DNA from: Glycine soja
Lineage: Eukaryota; Streptophyta; Magnoliopsida; Fabales; Fabaceae
DNA: 64,000 bases
NCBI RefSeq assembly: GCF_004193775.1
Contig: NC_041020.1
Coordinates: 5,847,657 to 5,911,656 of the forward strand
Direction of reading: 5' to 3'
Part shown: piece after piece, positions 47,508 through 62,600 of the stretch
How positions within the stretch are numbered: the stretch's first letter is position 1
Layout of the letters: every line of letters starts with the position of its first letter
Program-made: the position numbers and the translations under genes
Notes under the pieces: model-generated
Told to the model about the DNA's origin: nothing
Databases searched by the model: none
What the model saw: the letters and a program-made list of their open reading frames with translations, nothing else

Positions 47508-47615
47508 CTTTAGAACACCATCAGCAGATAAAATCTGTTGGCCATGACAGATAGATGCCACTGGCTTCTTGTTTTCAAAGAAATGCTTCACCAAGGCAAT
47601 GACTGGCTCGTTCAA
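47508..47615 (-). pseudogene. DJ-1/PfpI-family exon fragment
   Basis: The minus strand reads [20 protein letters not shown] then [15 protein letters not shown], ending at a gtatta donor (47507). CHGQQIL with the nucleophile-elbow Cys is the hallmark of plant DJ-1 proteins of the YLS5/DJ1E type (class I glutamine-amidotransferase-like fold). Only this exon is present. A short copy of TGCCACTGGCTTCTTGT follows at 47614-47630, so the end of the exon was locally duplicated. Confidence 0.8.
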
Positions 47616-49788
47616 TGCCACTGGCTTCTTGTCTCAATCGCTACTTTTACTTTCTGGTCTATGTCAAATAGAAATTTAACTTATTCTTTATATGTATTGA
47701 AGGGCACATATAGTCCACTATAGTGTAGTCCTTACTTCGGTAATTTAAGGCTAACTCTAAGATTCTTTGGGAGAAAATTCTTAAATCCTAAAAACAGATT
47801 TTCTATGCCTAAAAACAAGATTGTAGGAACTGGTTTAATCTAAGCTTTTAAAGGCCTTAAAGTGCATTAACTTTAGTTAAAAGTGAACTCAAGGTTCTAA
47901 AATGAGTTCTAGAAGTTCAATGACTATGAAATTTTGTGGAGAGTTAGACATTAGCAATACAAAACTGAGGAAAAAGGTTTCATTCCAAAAGATACATTCC
48001 TCTGAAACTACTTTTCCGTTGCCAAACCCATCAATATGTCAATATAAAACAAATAAATATCAAGATATATAACCAATGAGCACTATTTTAAATCAATGGG
48101 AAGAGATCCAAACCAGAGAAAATATCATGGTGTTGCTTGATAGTGTAGCTATCCTTGGTTTAGTGCTCGTCGAGAGAGGCGATCCTTTTATGTGTAATGT
48201 GCAAGAAGAAGAAAAGAATATCACACAATGTATTCTAGAAGCACATGAATTGACTTGAGACTACTTGAGGAAAGAAGATTCAGTTAACTACAACAAAGAG
48301 TCCTTATAAGATACTAGCTCTAAGATAAAGTGATACTAGCTAACACCTAGCTGGAAATTTCAAAGAATTTTTAGCTGAACAAAGAAATGCATTATTGTTG
48401 TCAATGTTGTGCTGAAACTGTATCAATGATTGCCTAAGTCCCCTTCACCTAAAAAAAATTCTGGCAGCTATACTAAATTGCAATTTAGAACTTTCTTTGC
48501 TTGAGAAAGAAAAGCCAACTAGAACTCACCAAAATTGTGCTTATTCACCTTATATTAACATGAAAGAAATCATGCATATACAGCAAGCCCAAGAGAAAGA
48601 AGACAAATATTAGTGAATCTTCAGCATTTTGTTCATGAAAGTTTTCAAAACAAAAGATAAAAAAACATTCAATAAAAGGAAATTTAGAGCTCATAGTAGT
48701 TTAATAACATGTTGGAACCAGACATTTGAATTTTAAACCTACAACTCTTTGATGTTGAGCTTTTCAATCATATACAGCCCAAGATTAAGGAAATCAGATA
48801 TACTTCTTTAAACTGATCACATCAGGAGATCAAGGTTGACAAATAAACTAGAGCACAAGAGTGCATTTTGAACACATTTTTACAAGAAAGACTAATTACT
48901 GGTAGAATAATTCTCTTCCAGTAGAAATTCTTTGAGGACGTGCTGGAAAAGGAATAGGAGAACTCAGACCAGTGCCTCTATTTGAACCGTCAACTTGAAT
49001 ACTCTTCAGCATCACTGGCCTTTTCCAATTGTCCAACTTTTGTGAATGTCTCAATCTGTTCATGCTTGGAAGGTTAGAATACAAATCAAAATGTTAAAGT
49101 ATCAAAACTTGTCTAGAGTTTCCACGTCAATAAAAGTGCTATATTATTTTATTCAATTTATCTATTAATCTTGGTAGAGATTTAAAATTGTTCACGAGCT
49201 CTTCATAAAACCTTAAGCATTTAAGTTGGTATTTGCCACTCCCACTCTTCGTAATTAAAATTAAATTTCAGCACAAAGTAAAGTGGGCTATGCATGTCAA
49301 ACCTAAATGGCTCCTTCTGTAGGGGATATGTTATGGGTACTAAACTGTCCAACCATTTCGGTATGAAATACAAACATTTACGGTAGGTCATCCATTTTAC
49401 ATATTAAAATTAGTCTAAATAAAGAAGTTAGTGGTGTGTATCAACAACTGCCAGCAAAAGAAACTGAAAATACTTTGTTTTCATATCCAAATGGAGAAAA
49501 ATAACAAATCATAACATGCCACAACTGAATATTAAGTTCTTTCAGTACAAACAATTTTTTTCTACCGACTCCATTCACTTTTAAAGGGAAAATATCATAC
49601 AGTTCACAATCATACTTGAGAACTATATAGCATCACACTCTTAGTTTTTTTAGATGCCTTTGTATCACAACAAATAATGTGTCATCAAAGACTCAACTCA
49701 TCTTCTACTTCTGCGGGTATAGAAGATTAATTTTAAATTGGCAGTGAAAGGTTGTGTTTCACAACTCTCATGCAATGCAAATACTTAC
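47616..49788. other. Stretch between DJ-1 and CIPK fragments
   Basis: No gene firmly supported. The minus-strand ORF 49084-48896 (NRLRHSQKLDNWKRPVMLKS; RPQRISTGRELFYQ then stop) looks protein-like and may be the last exon of some gene, but I do not recognise it. Confidence 0.3.
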
Positions 49789-51873
<2,085 letters not shown>

Positions 51874-52269
51874 GAAACAAGCAACACTAGCAACAATGTG
51901 GTATGACAGAGAAACAAGCAGTACCTAAAATAAAACTAAATAGGGTTTCTAAAAGGAAAGGCAAAAATAGATGTCTGTCATGCCTGTCGTGAACCGCCAC
52001 GGTGCAATAGTGCAAATGCACGAAACCATACCTACAACAACGCTGACAGCGCGTCATTTGGGTTTCAAGTGACAACAACTATGGCGAGCCGTGACGGTGG
52101 CGACCAGCCGGGACGGTGGTGACAACGACGACGAGCCATGACAATGCGTGGAAACGATGGGTGACAGAGGTTAACGAGGGAAACAAAGAAAGAGCGAGGG
52201 TGAGAAAGATGAGAGAAACTAGGTTACCAAAGAAGAAAGGAGCAGCAAAAAGTAACTAAGCTAGAAACT
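51874..52269. other. Sequence upstream of the CIPK fragment
   Basis: Moderately GC-rich around 51980-52150 with repeated GACGGTGG..GAC motifs (52092-52130). No recognisable protein; it may be a fragment of another gene's 5' region. Confidence 0.3.
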
Positions 52270-53073
52270 AACAATTTGTTTGGTTTACATTTTCATTTTC
52301 TGATTTTATGTCTTATTTGTATTTTCTATTGATTTGAATTTCTGAAAATATGTTTGGTTTGACTTTTTGTTTTTTGTTTTCATGAAATAAAAATATGAAA
52401 ATTTATGATATATTGACTTCTTATCTTTTTGTATTTTTATATTTGTTTAAAATTATAATCATTACCACCGCAATTTTATTTTAGCCAAAGTGAAGTTTCT
52501 GTTCTCAACTGAAAACACTAAAAACGAAAATTTATTATTTTCGTTTTCATTTTCTTGAACAGAGAATTGTCGGTAGGACCAATGTAGAGGACTCATTCAT
52601 TCGACTAAGAATCATACTAAACACCTTTATGGGATGTATTCTTTTGTGATTCTAGAAAGAGAGCTTTGTCTTTCTTCCCTCTTGAACAGAAAAGCAGACT
52701 TGAACTACTTGTTCTGCTAGATCGACTCGAGGACGGTGAAACATTATGTTGAGAAGAAAGCCTTGACAAGGTGCAATCCTTGTAACCGGGAAAGCCACAA
52801 ATGGGGGAGGAGGATACGAAGATCACAAGAGTTTGTTTCCCTAAGAGCCCGTAATCCCCCTGAGAAGCCCCGGGATGACACCCAATAGTTACTGTCAAAG
52901 TCCATGTCCGCAGGAAGTCAAATCCCGTGATCAAGCCTGAGTTATCCTATTTTGGTTTTGGAAAGCAAGTCACAATCAGATTAGTTAAGATAGTTTTCAA
53001 CACATTTTCATCACCGTTTTCTATTTTCAGTGAAAATGAAGACAGAAAACAACCAAACCAAACACCTCCTAAA
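52270..53073. mobile_element. TTTGGTTTG-type repeat split by a foreign segment
   Basis: The left end TTTGTTTGGTTTACATTTTC is mirrored at the right by inverted GTGTTTGGTTTGGTTGTTTTC. Inside, CAGTGAAAAT and GTTTTC motifs recur inverted. The centre (about 52600-52935) differs in composition. Borders approximate. Confidence 0.45.
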
Positions 53074-53194
53074 TATTTAAAGGCATTCAAATTTCAAAAA
53101 CAACTTTTAGAAGACCCTCTTAAAATAACCATTGTAAGACATTTTAGAAAATTGTCATTATATAACTTTTATTATTTATAAAATTGACAAGCTG

Positions 53195-53255
53195 ACATTT
53201 TAAGCAATTAAACCGTTTTAAAATGTGTCATAAAAAATAATATTTTTAGTACAAG
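53195..53255 (-). mobile_element. Degenerate CACTA terminus
   Basis: Read inward from about 53252: TACTAAAAATATTATTTTTT, then ATGACACATTTTAAAACGGTT. It closely matches the CACTA end at 36064 (TACTAAAAAAATTATTTTTT, ATGACGCACATTCTAAGACGG) but has lost the first CAC. It faces left, towards the gene-fragment cluster. Confidence 0.6.
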
Positions 53256-53680
53256 AACAAAATCTTGTTCAAATCCTAATCATATTCACAAATTTCCCAA
53301 TCTTACAATGACAGACAAAACAGTGACTATAACCGGTGAACTCATGCCATTGCTTTGTATCATGTGGCAAGTCAGACAAGCCACTATCATGTCAAAAAAT
53401 ACATTAGATCATGGACCTAATTTTAACAATTGAAAAACTAGGAAAACCAGATGCATTATGCATGTAATTAGAACAAGGGATAAAAAAGAAATTGCATTGA
53501 CTAAAATAAGAGGTTTAAAATACAATTTAAGTCTAATGTTTTGGAAACCTAAAAAAAAATTATGTACAATTCCTTGAAGCTTATAACTTTACAAATTATC
53601 AACTAGCTATACACACTAGCTTGTTGCTTCTGATAATCCTGCTCAATATATATGGACAAAGGGTTTCATTGAACAGATTG
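53256..53680 (-). other. 3' flank of the HAC gene
   Basis: AT-rich DNA after the HAC stop codon at 53681. It presumably holds the 3' untranslated region and polyadenylation site; no signal can be singled out. Confidence 0.35.
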
Positions 53681-56600
53681 TTATCTGCTATCTTTCGATT
53701 GCAAAACTGCAGCCCTAAGCCGCGATTCAGATTGCGTTGCTATCCATTCTACTTGTTTCTTCAGATCCCTGCAAATTCAATAAAAAATATATCAAGGAAT
53801 AAATACGTATGCACAATTTGGGAAACAAATTGAATGTAGGTTGTGAAAATGTAAAAGTAACACACATGCAACGGGGTATGCGACATGCTGAGTCTCTGCA
53901 ATTCTTTGAGTGTAAAGTCAGTCCTTGCCAAACCTTCTTACAAAATTGGCACCCCCCAGAAAATCGAATTTCGCACCTACTGGCATGAGCGAACAGCTTT
54001 TTAATTTGACGGCAATGTGGGTAAGTGCATGGTTGAGTTTTGATTGAGTGACACAGAGATGCATGTTCAATAACATCCAGAAGTTGCTGCAACTGCATGA
54101 CAACAAATTACACAGTAAGGAAGCAAGCAACCATATATATATTATATATATTATGACAAGAACGGAAAATAAAATTATAAAAAACTAAGAAACAAAAAAA
54201 GGTGTTATTAACATTTAAAAACAATCTAGAAGACACGAAACATAAAAGTCTGGGAACTAGGTTCATGTTTCATACCATTGCTGAGTTCTGCTGCAATTCT
54301 TGATTCCCTGAAGGAGATTGTGCTGGTGAATAAGCTTCATTCAACGTGTGTGCATGGCAATTAGCACCTCTCTCGTTGTAGCATTCAGAACAGACAGTGA
54401 ATTCAGGGCAATTCTCACATTTCCAGTAGCGCTGGGACACATTGTTTTTAGAGCAAACGCGGCATGTTGTTCCAACAGTCAGAAGAGTAGGATTCTTCAC
54501 AAGGTAGAGGATCATCATTGAGGAATACTTGGCTCTGCGCAGTGAGTCAAACTGAAACCTGTTCCTTTGGCAAAAGCTCAGAAAGTTGTGTCTGGAATCA
54601 AATAACCCATTATCAAGAATGATATCATTCTCCTTGGTATCACCAAGGACGTCATCCATGAGGACCTGGAAAGACACAATTCAAAGATATGTATGTGTTA
54701 ATTATTTGCTTTTGGCCTGCATTATGTAGCTTCTTTTCTAATACCTTCTTCTTCTATTGTTTCAGTTTTTGACTTAGTTAATAAGTGGTTCCTACACTTT
54801 AGGAGCAAGTAGTTTGTTATCCAAGATTGTTTGGTAATACGTTAGTTTTTCTGCTTTACTTGAAATATTATAAATGTACTGTTGCTGATAAATAAAAAAG
54901 TATTCCCCACTCCTCATTCAAATCCGTATTTTGATTTTCTGTTTTTCTTTTCTGCCATAAAACCTACAGAATGTTGTTTCAAAAACTCAGTAAGGATGAG
55001 AAAATCTCTAGTATGAACTTAGCTTCAAGTTTAGGAGGTACCTGATGAAGTCTATGCCTCTCGCCTTTGGCTGAAATGTGTGAGTGAACAGTATGGCATC
55101 TGAAATATTAAATATGAAAAGTAAATGACATAAGCCCTTTTGGTTTCTTAAATATATATCCTGATACCAAACATATAACCAGAAAGAATAGTAGCATGCA
55201 ACATATATATGGAAAGAGGTAAAAAGAGAAGATAGCATAATCAAATTCAATTGACAAATCCTACAAGGAAATATTAGCGGACACCAGTCTCTAGTTAATA
55301 CTTAATACCTACAATGGGAAAGAAAGAAGATATAGACAAATGTAGGTATCTTGAATAACATGATTTAAAAAAGGATCTAAAAATTTTAAGTTATACAATA
55401 ATATTTATATATAAGTCAGTACTTAGGTTTGTACACAATGATAAAATTTTGTGTTTATATGATTAAAACTTAAATAATATATAAATTAGATATTTGTAAT
55501 TAACATTTGAAATTTTAATAAAATTATTTTTAACTATCGATAATTTCTTAAAGAAAACTATAAAAATTTAATTTAAAATAGAGATAAAAAGTGTAAATCA
55601 AAAGAGATAAACAGCACATGTATATAACAAAATACAAGGGATGAGAGGCAAAGAAACAGTTCAAATGTTTGATTTTTAAGTTATCATCACCTTTCACACT
55701 CCTGAAATTTCTTGCATTCAGTGCAAAACCATCGCTTCCCATTTGCTATCACTTCATGGCAGTGCATGCAAACATACTGAAATTGAACTACGAGAAAATC
55801 TTCCTTGAAAGGTAATATGGTTTGTCCCAGCTGTGTATAGGGTGGTAAAAAGAAAAGGAAGAAAGATCAGTTAACAGCTAATAAATATGAAGGATCAATA
55901 TCACTTAAGTAACTAAACTCGTGTATATCTCTAAGATATTGCAACATTTCATTCAAATATGAATAAGAGCATATATTGCACAGGATGAGATTCATTTATG
56001 TAAATATAAAACACTATAATAAGGAAAAGACAGAGCCCCTCGACTGCAGGTAAATAACATATCAGTCTGGATGGATTCACTAATAAACATTGTGTCATAG
56101 AAGAAAAGTTAACAGATTCAAATCTTAAGCAAAAGTAGTAGAATAATGATGGCATAGGTAATTAAAATGTCATATTTCAGTACTAAAGGTATCTTGTTTT
56201 AGTAGCTAACTAAAAATAAATAAATATAGTCAGACATGATATCTATCTATATGATTAATAATATATATTAATGAGGAACAACTTTCAGCTTTATGAATCC
56301 AAAATTGTTAATCCCCCTTATTACTGCACTGATTTCCTTTAATATAATTAGATCCTTAACTTGAATTCCTCTTTATCTCTACAGTCCAAATATTGGATGG
56401 TTCAAGGACCAAATAATAAAACCTACATATAATCTCAAATATTCCACATCTAATTTAATAACCTAGTTCAAACTTCCTTCAGGAAGATTGGCAAACAAGT
56501 TAATTAAACCGCCTAAGATGATTCAACTATGTGTTAGAATTAATGTCTCATGTGAGAGGCATATGACTTAGTAGGGACTAATAAATAAATAATTAACAAT

Positions 56601-59600
56601 TAAGGGCTAAATTGTAATTGGGCTTAATAGGAGAAGTTTCTAGATTAACTGCTACTTGATGGGAGTAGTGGTTATAAAAGGGGCTTAATACCCACTAATG
56701 TGAAATAAGGTCCCCTTCCTGACCAGAAAGTGCTCTTTTCTCACCCATAGCCATCACGAACGGAGAGAGACATAAAAGAAAGGTCAAAGGAAGTGAAATC
56801 CTATTTCTCTCATTTTCAAGGAAATCAAAGTGCACCAGAGAGAAGATCCTATGGAGAAAGGTACACATAATTATCTATTATTCTTTATTGATTGTTTTGT
56901 GAGAACCATAAATTTCAAGATCCGGTTGGTTTTCTAAAATTGATAGTCAAGGAAACACTCAAGAATTTTTACATGTGGTATCAGAGCATGTGTTATGAAA
57001 TTTATGATTCTCCAGGAATGATTTAATTTCTCCCAATTATGCATAAACCCTAATTATGAAATTTAGGGATTTTTAATTTATGTTACATGTATTTTCAATT
57101 ACATGTTTTGATAACGTGCCTTTCGTGTTAATTATATTTTCCGTTGCAAAGTATGAAATTCTAGATATATAAAATTTCATGAGAAGGAAAGCCATGAAAG
57201 TGATAGAATTTTTGGAAATTACATTTTGGGAAAGAAAGCCAAAAGTGACACTTTAATCACGAACTGCAAATTCGTGCCTTTTATTTAAGATCAAAGATGA
57301 CAATCATATATTATAATAATAATAAAATTGGGCAATTACGTACCACTTTATAGAAAGTTTTAATTCCAATTACGTTTTGGAAAATGCAAATATTATCCTT
57401 TTTCAAAAGCTGCACGTAGGTACGTGCTAATTTCAGTTTTGTGAAAAATGTTGCTGCCATGTACGTGCTAATTTCAGTTTTGTGAAAAGTGGTGCTGCTA
57501 TGTACGTTGGTTTGGATTCCTTTTCGAATTTCTATTTGCAAACCCCTTTCTGCTATTTACAATCCCACTTGCCTATTTTTTTTTTCTCTCAAAAATGATC
57601 ATTAAACATGATTAAAGGATTGAAAGTTTATGTTCTATAATTAAATTAATGTGAATGTTTTACAATTATTGGTAGCAATAAAATATATGTATATACTATA
57701 TATTTGCTTGAACGTGTTAGAATGTAAAACACAAATAAATGCAAATATTATTTTATGGCCTAGAATGAAATTAATGGAATGGCTATGAATTGTTAATAGC
57801 AATAAGTATGTGCAGGCCATATATATTTGGTTGGAATTAAATGTATGTTAAATTTGTTAGTCACCAAAGTGACCAAATTTATAAGGTTATTTAATTCCAA
57901 ATTAATAATTATTTCAATTACTCATAGAATAATGGATGCTAAATTATATGATTGTTGGCTTATGGGTAATTGAAATTCATTGTTATAAGGAATTTATGGA
58001 TCGCCCAAAGGTTGATTAGTTGTTCTTATAATTAATGAATATTATTGTAGGCGATTTGTGTGTATCATTAGTTTATTGATATACCCAAAGGAAATAGATA
58101 CTACTAATTGGTGCATATTTAATTGTCAAATAATGTTAAAATTTTATTAGCATCATCATGTTTGTATGTTGTGTGTTGGTGTGTCACCCAAAGGAGAACA
58201 TCAATATACATTGATTTTTATCTGAGTAATTTATATGTATGACTTGTGTTTCATGTACCAAAATGCTTATGTGAAGTTTTATTATGCAGTACCTGTTCCC
58301 AACTTATTGAATTCTCATGTATCATCTGTACCAATTTTTAATGGGCTTAACTTCTCTGATTGGAATGAGCAAGTCCAATTTCATCTCGGTGTTTTGGATC
58401 TTGACCTTGCTATATTGGAAGAGAAGCCTGCTACTATTACTGATGCTAGTAGCAATGAACAGAAAGCTCATTATAAAGCTTGGGAAAGATCTAACAGACT
58501 CAGCCTAATGTTCATGAGAATGACTGTTGCAGACAGTATTAAGACAGCTCTCCCTAAAACCGATAGTGCTAAAGAGTTTATGGGGTTAGTGGGAGAGCGC
58601 TCTCAAACAGCTGATAAGTCTCTTGCTGGGACATTAATGAGTACACTAACCACCATGAAGTTTGATGGTTCACGTACTATGCATGAACATGTCATTGAGA
58701 TGACAAACATTGCAGCAAGACTTAAGACCTTGGGAATGGCTGTGAATGAGAACTTCCTTGTTCAGTTTATTCTAAACTCATTACCGTCTGAGTATGGCCC
58801 GTTTCAAATGAGCTATAATACCATGAAAGATAAATGGAATGTGCATGAATTGCACAGTATGTTAGTTCAGGAAGAAACGAGGCTTAAGAATCAAGGAAGT
58901 CACTCAATCCATTATGTAAGCCACCGAGGGAATCAAGGAGCTGGAAAAAAATTTGTAAAGAAACATGATAAAGGCAAAGGACCATTAAAGATCAAGGACG
59001 GTCCTGTGCAAATCCAGAAGAAAGCATCAAAGAACAATAATTGTCATTTTTGTGGAAAATCTGGACACTTCCAGAAAGATTGCCCAAAGCGTAAGTCTTG
59101 GTTCGAAAAGAAAGGTGAGCTCAATGCTCTTGTATGTTTTGAATCAAACTTAACTGAAGTTCCCCATAATACATGGTGGATTGATTCTGGATGTACAACT
59201 CATGTTTCTAATACTATGCAGGGATTCCTTACAATCCAGACCATAAGCCCAAATGAGAAGTTTGTTTTCATGGGGAATAGAGTGAAAGCTCCAGTGGAAG
59301 CGGTCGGGACTTATCGTTTAAAACTCGACACTGGACATCATTTAGATTTACTGGAAACTCTTTATGTACCTAGTTTATCTAGGAATTTGGTTTCATTATC
59401 TAAACTTGATATTACTGGATACTCTTTTAATTTTGGTAATGGATGTTTCAGTTTATTTAAGTATAATCATCTCATTGGTACTGGTGTTCTTTGTGATGGT
59501 TTATATAAATTGAAATTGGATGGTTTGTATGTTGAAACCGTTTTGACTCTGCATCATAATGTTGGCACTAAACGTAGTTTAGTGAATGAACGATTTGCTT

Positions 59601-62600
59601 TCTTGTGGCATAAACATTTAGGTCACATTTCTAGAGAGAGGATAGAAAGATTAATAAAGAATGAAATTCTTCCTGATCTAGATTTTACGGATCTAAATAT
59701 TTGTGTGGATTGTATCAAGGGAAAACAAACAAAACACACAAAGAAAGGAGCCACAAGAAGCACTCAGCTTCTTGAAATTGTGCATACAGATATTTGTGGA
59801 CCTTTTGATGTTAGTTCTTTCGGAAGGGAAAGATACTTTATCACCTTTATTGATGATTATTCACGTTATGGTTATGTCTACTTACTGCATGAGAAATCTC
59901 AGGCAGTGAATGCTTTGGAAATTTACTTGAATGAAGTAGAAAGACAATTAGACAGAAAGGTGAAAATTATTAGATCTGATCAAGGTGGTGAGTATTACGG
60001 AAGATATGATGAAACTGGGCAACATCCAGGTCCATTTGCTAAGCTCCTTCAGAAACGAGGCATTTGTGCGCAATACACAATGTCTGGTACGCCGCAACAA
60101 AATGGTGTATCAGAAAGGCGTAACAGAACTTTAATGGATATGGTTAGGAGTATGTTAATCAATTCAACCTTGCCCGTATCTTTGTGGATGTATGCTTTGA
60201 AAACTGCCATGTATTTGTTAAATAGGGTTCCTAGTAAGGCAGTTCCAAAGACACCTTTTGAACTGTGGACAAATAGGACACCTAGTATGAGGCACCTGCA
60301 CGTTTGGGGTTGCCAGGCAGAAATAAGAATTTACAATCCGCAAGAAAGAAAATTGGATGCAAGAACAATCAGTGGATATTTCATTGGTTATCCAGAAAAG
60401 TCAAAGGGGTATATGTTTTATTGTCCTAATCATAGTACGAGAATTGTCGAAACTGGAAATGCAAGGTTCATTAAAAACGGTGAAATCAGTGGGAGTACAG
60501 TTCCACGATAAGTGGAAATTAAAGAAGTTAGAGTGCAAGTCCCTTTAGCTTTTGCCTCTAGCAGTAAGGTGATTACTACTTCAGTTACTGCTACAAACAG
60601 TAATGAAGAAGTACAACACAATGATGAGCCCATGATACATAATGAACCCATTATGGAAGAACCACAGGAAGTAGCATTAAGGAAGTCTCAAAGAGAAAGA
60701 AGACCAGCTATTTCGAATGACTATGTGGTATACTTACATGAAACAGAAACAAACTTAAGCATTAATGATAATGATCCAGTTTCATTTTCACAAGCTATAA
60801 GTTGTGATAATTCTGAGAAGTGGTTAAATGCCATGAAAGAAGAGATAGATTCCATGGAACATAATGATGTTTGGGACCTTGTAGAATTATCAAAGGGTTG
60901 TAAGAGAGTTGGTTGTAAGTGGGTCTTCAAGACTAAACGTGACTCTCATGGCAACCTTGAACGTTACAAGGCTAGACTTGTTGCTAAGGGATTTACTCAG
61001 AAAGATGGCATTGATTATAAAGAGACGTTTTCACCAGTCTCACAAAAGGATTCTTTCAGGATTATCATGGCATTAGTAGCCCATTATGACTTGGAGCTAC
61101 ATCAGATGGATGTGAAAACTGCCTTTTTGAATGGAGATTTAGAGGAGGATGTTTATATGGACCAACCAATGGGATTCTCAGTTGAAGGGAAGGAACACAT
61201 GGTGTGCAAATTAAAGAAATCAATATACGGTCTTAAGCAAGCTTCCCGCCAATGGTATTTGAAATTTAATGATACCATTGTTTCCTTTGGATTTAAGGAA
61301 AACACTGTTGATCGGTGTGTATATCTGAAGGTCAGTGGGAGTAAGGTTATGTTTCTAGTCCTGTATGTTGATGATATATTGCTTGCAACTAATGATCTTG
61401 GTCTTCTTCATGAGACTAAGAAGTTTCTTTCTAGTAACTTTGAAATGAAGGATATGGGTGAGGCAAGCTATGTGATAGGGATAGAAATATTCCGAAATAG
61501 ATCACAAGGATTGTTAGGCTTGTCTCAAAAGGCATATATCAATAAAGTACTAGAGAGATTTAGGATGGAAAAGTGCTCAGCATCTCCCGTTCCAATTCAG
61601 AAAGGAGACAAATTTAGTCTCGCACAATGTCCTAAAAATGATCTGGAACGGAAGCAAATGGAAGCAATTCCGTATGCATCAGTTGTTGGGAGTATTATGT
61701 ATGCTCAGACTTGCACTCGACCAGATATAAGCTTTGCAACCGGAATGTTGGGAAGATATCAAAGTAATCCAGGAATGGAACATTGGAAAGCTACAAAGAA
61801 AGTTCTGAGATACTTACAGGGAACAAAAGACCACATGCTTACATATAAAAGGTCTAATCACCTAGAGGTGATTGGATATTCAGACTCAGACTTTGCTGGA
61901 TGTGTGGATACAAGAAAATCCACTCTTGGATTTGTATTTCTCTTAGCCGGAGGAGCAATATCATGGAAGAGTGCAAAACAATCAGTTGTTGCTGCATCCA
62001 CCATGGAAGCTGAATTTGTAGCATGTTTTGAGGCTACAGTTCAGGCTAATTGGCTGCGGAACTTTATTTCAGGGCTTGGAATTGTCGACAGTATTGCTAG
62101 GCCGCTGAAAATGTATTGTGATAACTCCGCAGCAGTATTCTTTTCTAAGAACGACAAGTACTCTACGGGTGCTAAGCATATGGAATTGAAGTACTTTGCC
62201 GTGAAAGAAGAAGTTCAGAAACAAAGAGTGTCAATAGAACATATTAACACAAAGCTTATGATAGCTGACCCTTTGACAAAGGGATTACCGCCCAAGACAT
62301 TTATAGAACATGTTGAAAGTATGGGCATTATTGTTATTGATGATCATTAAGTGTAATTTACCTTATGTAATTTTGCTGACACTCTGAGCTCAATTATGAT
62401 ATGTTTCTGATTATCTGTTCTCTATGTTTGCATGCATGTTTGTGTTAAAGTAATGTTAACAGGTTTTGTCTTGAATGAAGACATTATGTTGGACCAATTA
62501 TGTACTCCTAACTAATGGTCATATTAAGGAGAAGACTAATTTGTAGTACATGGAAGGGACTATGTCGATTAGATGATGTACAACCGCCATGACTCGAATT

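Noticed and set aside
48896..49084. 62-codon minus-strand ORF ending RISTGRELFYQ
   Set aside because: Could be a last exon of a captured gene, but not recognised; kept only as a remark in the stretch note.
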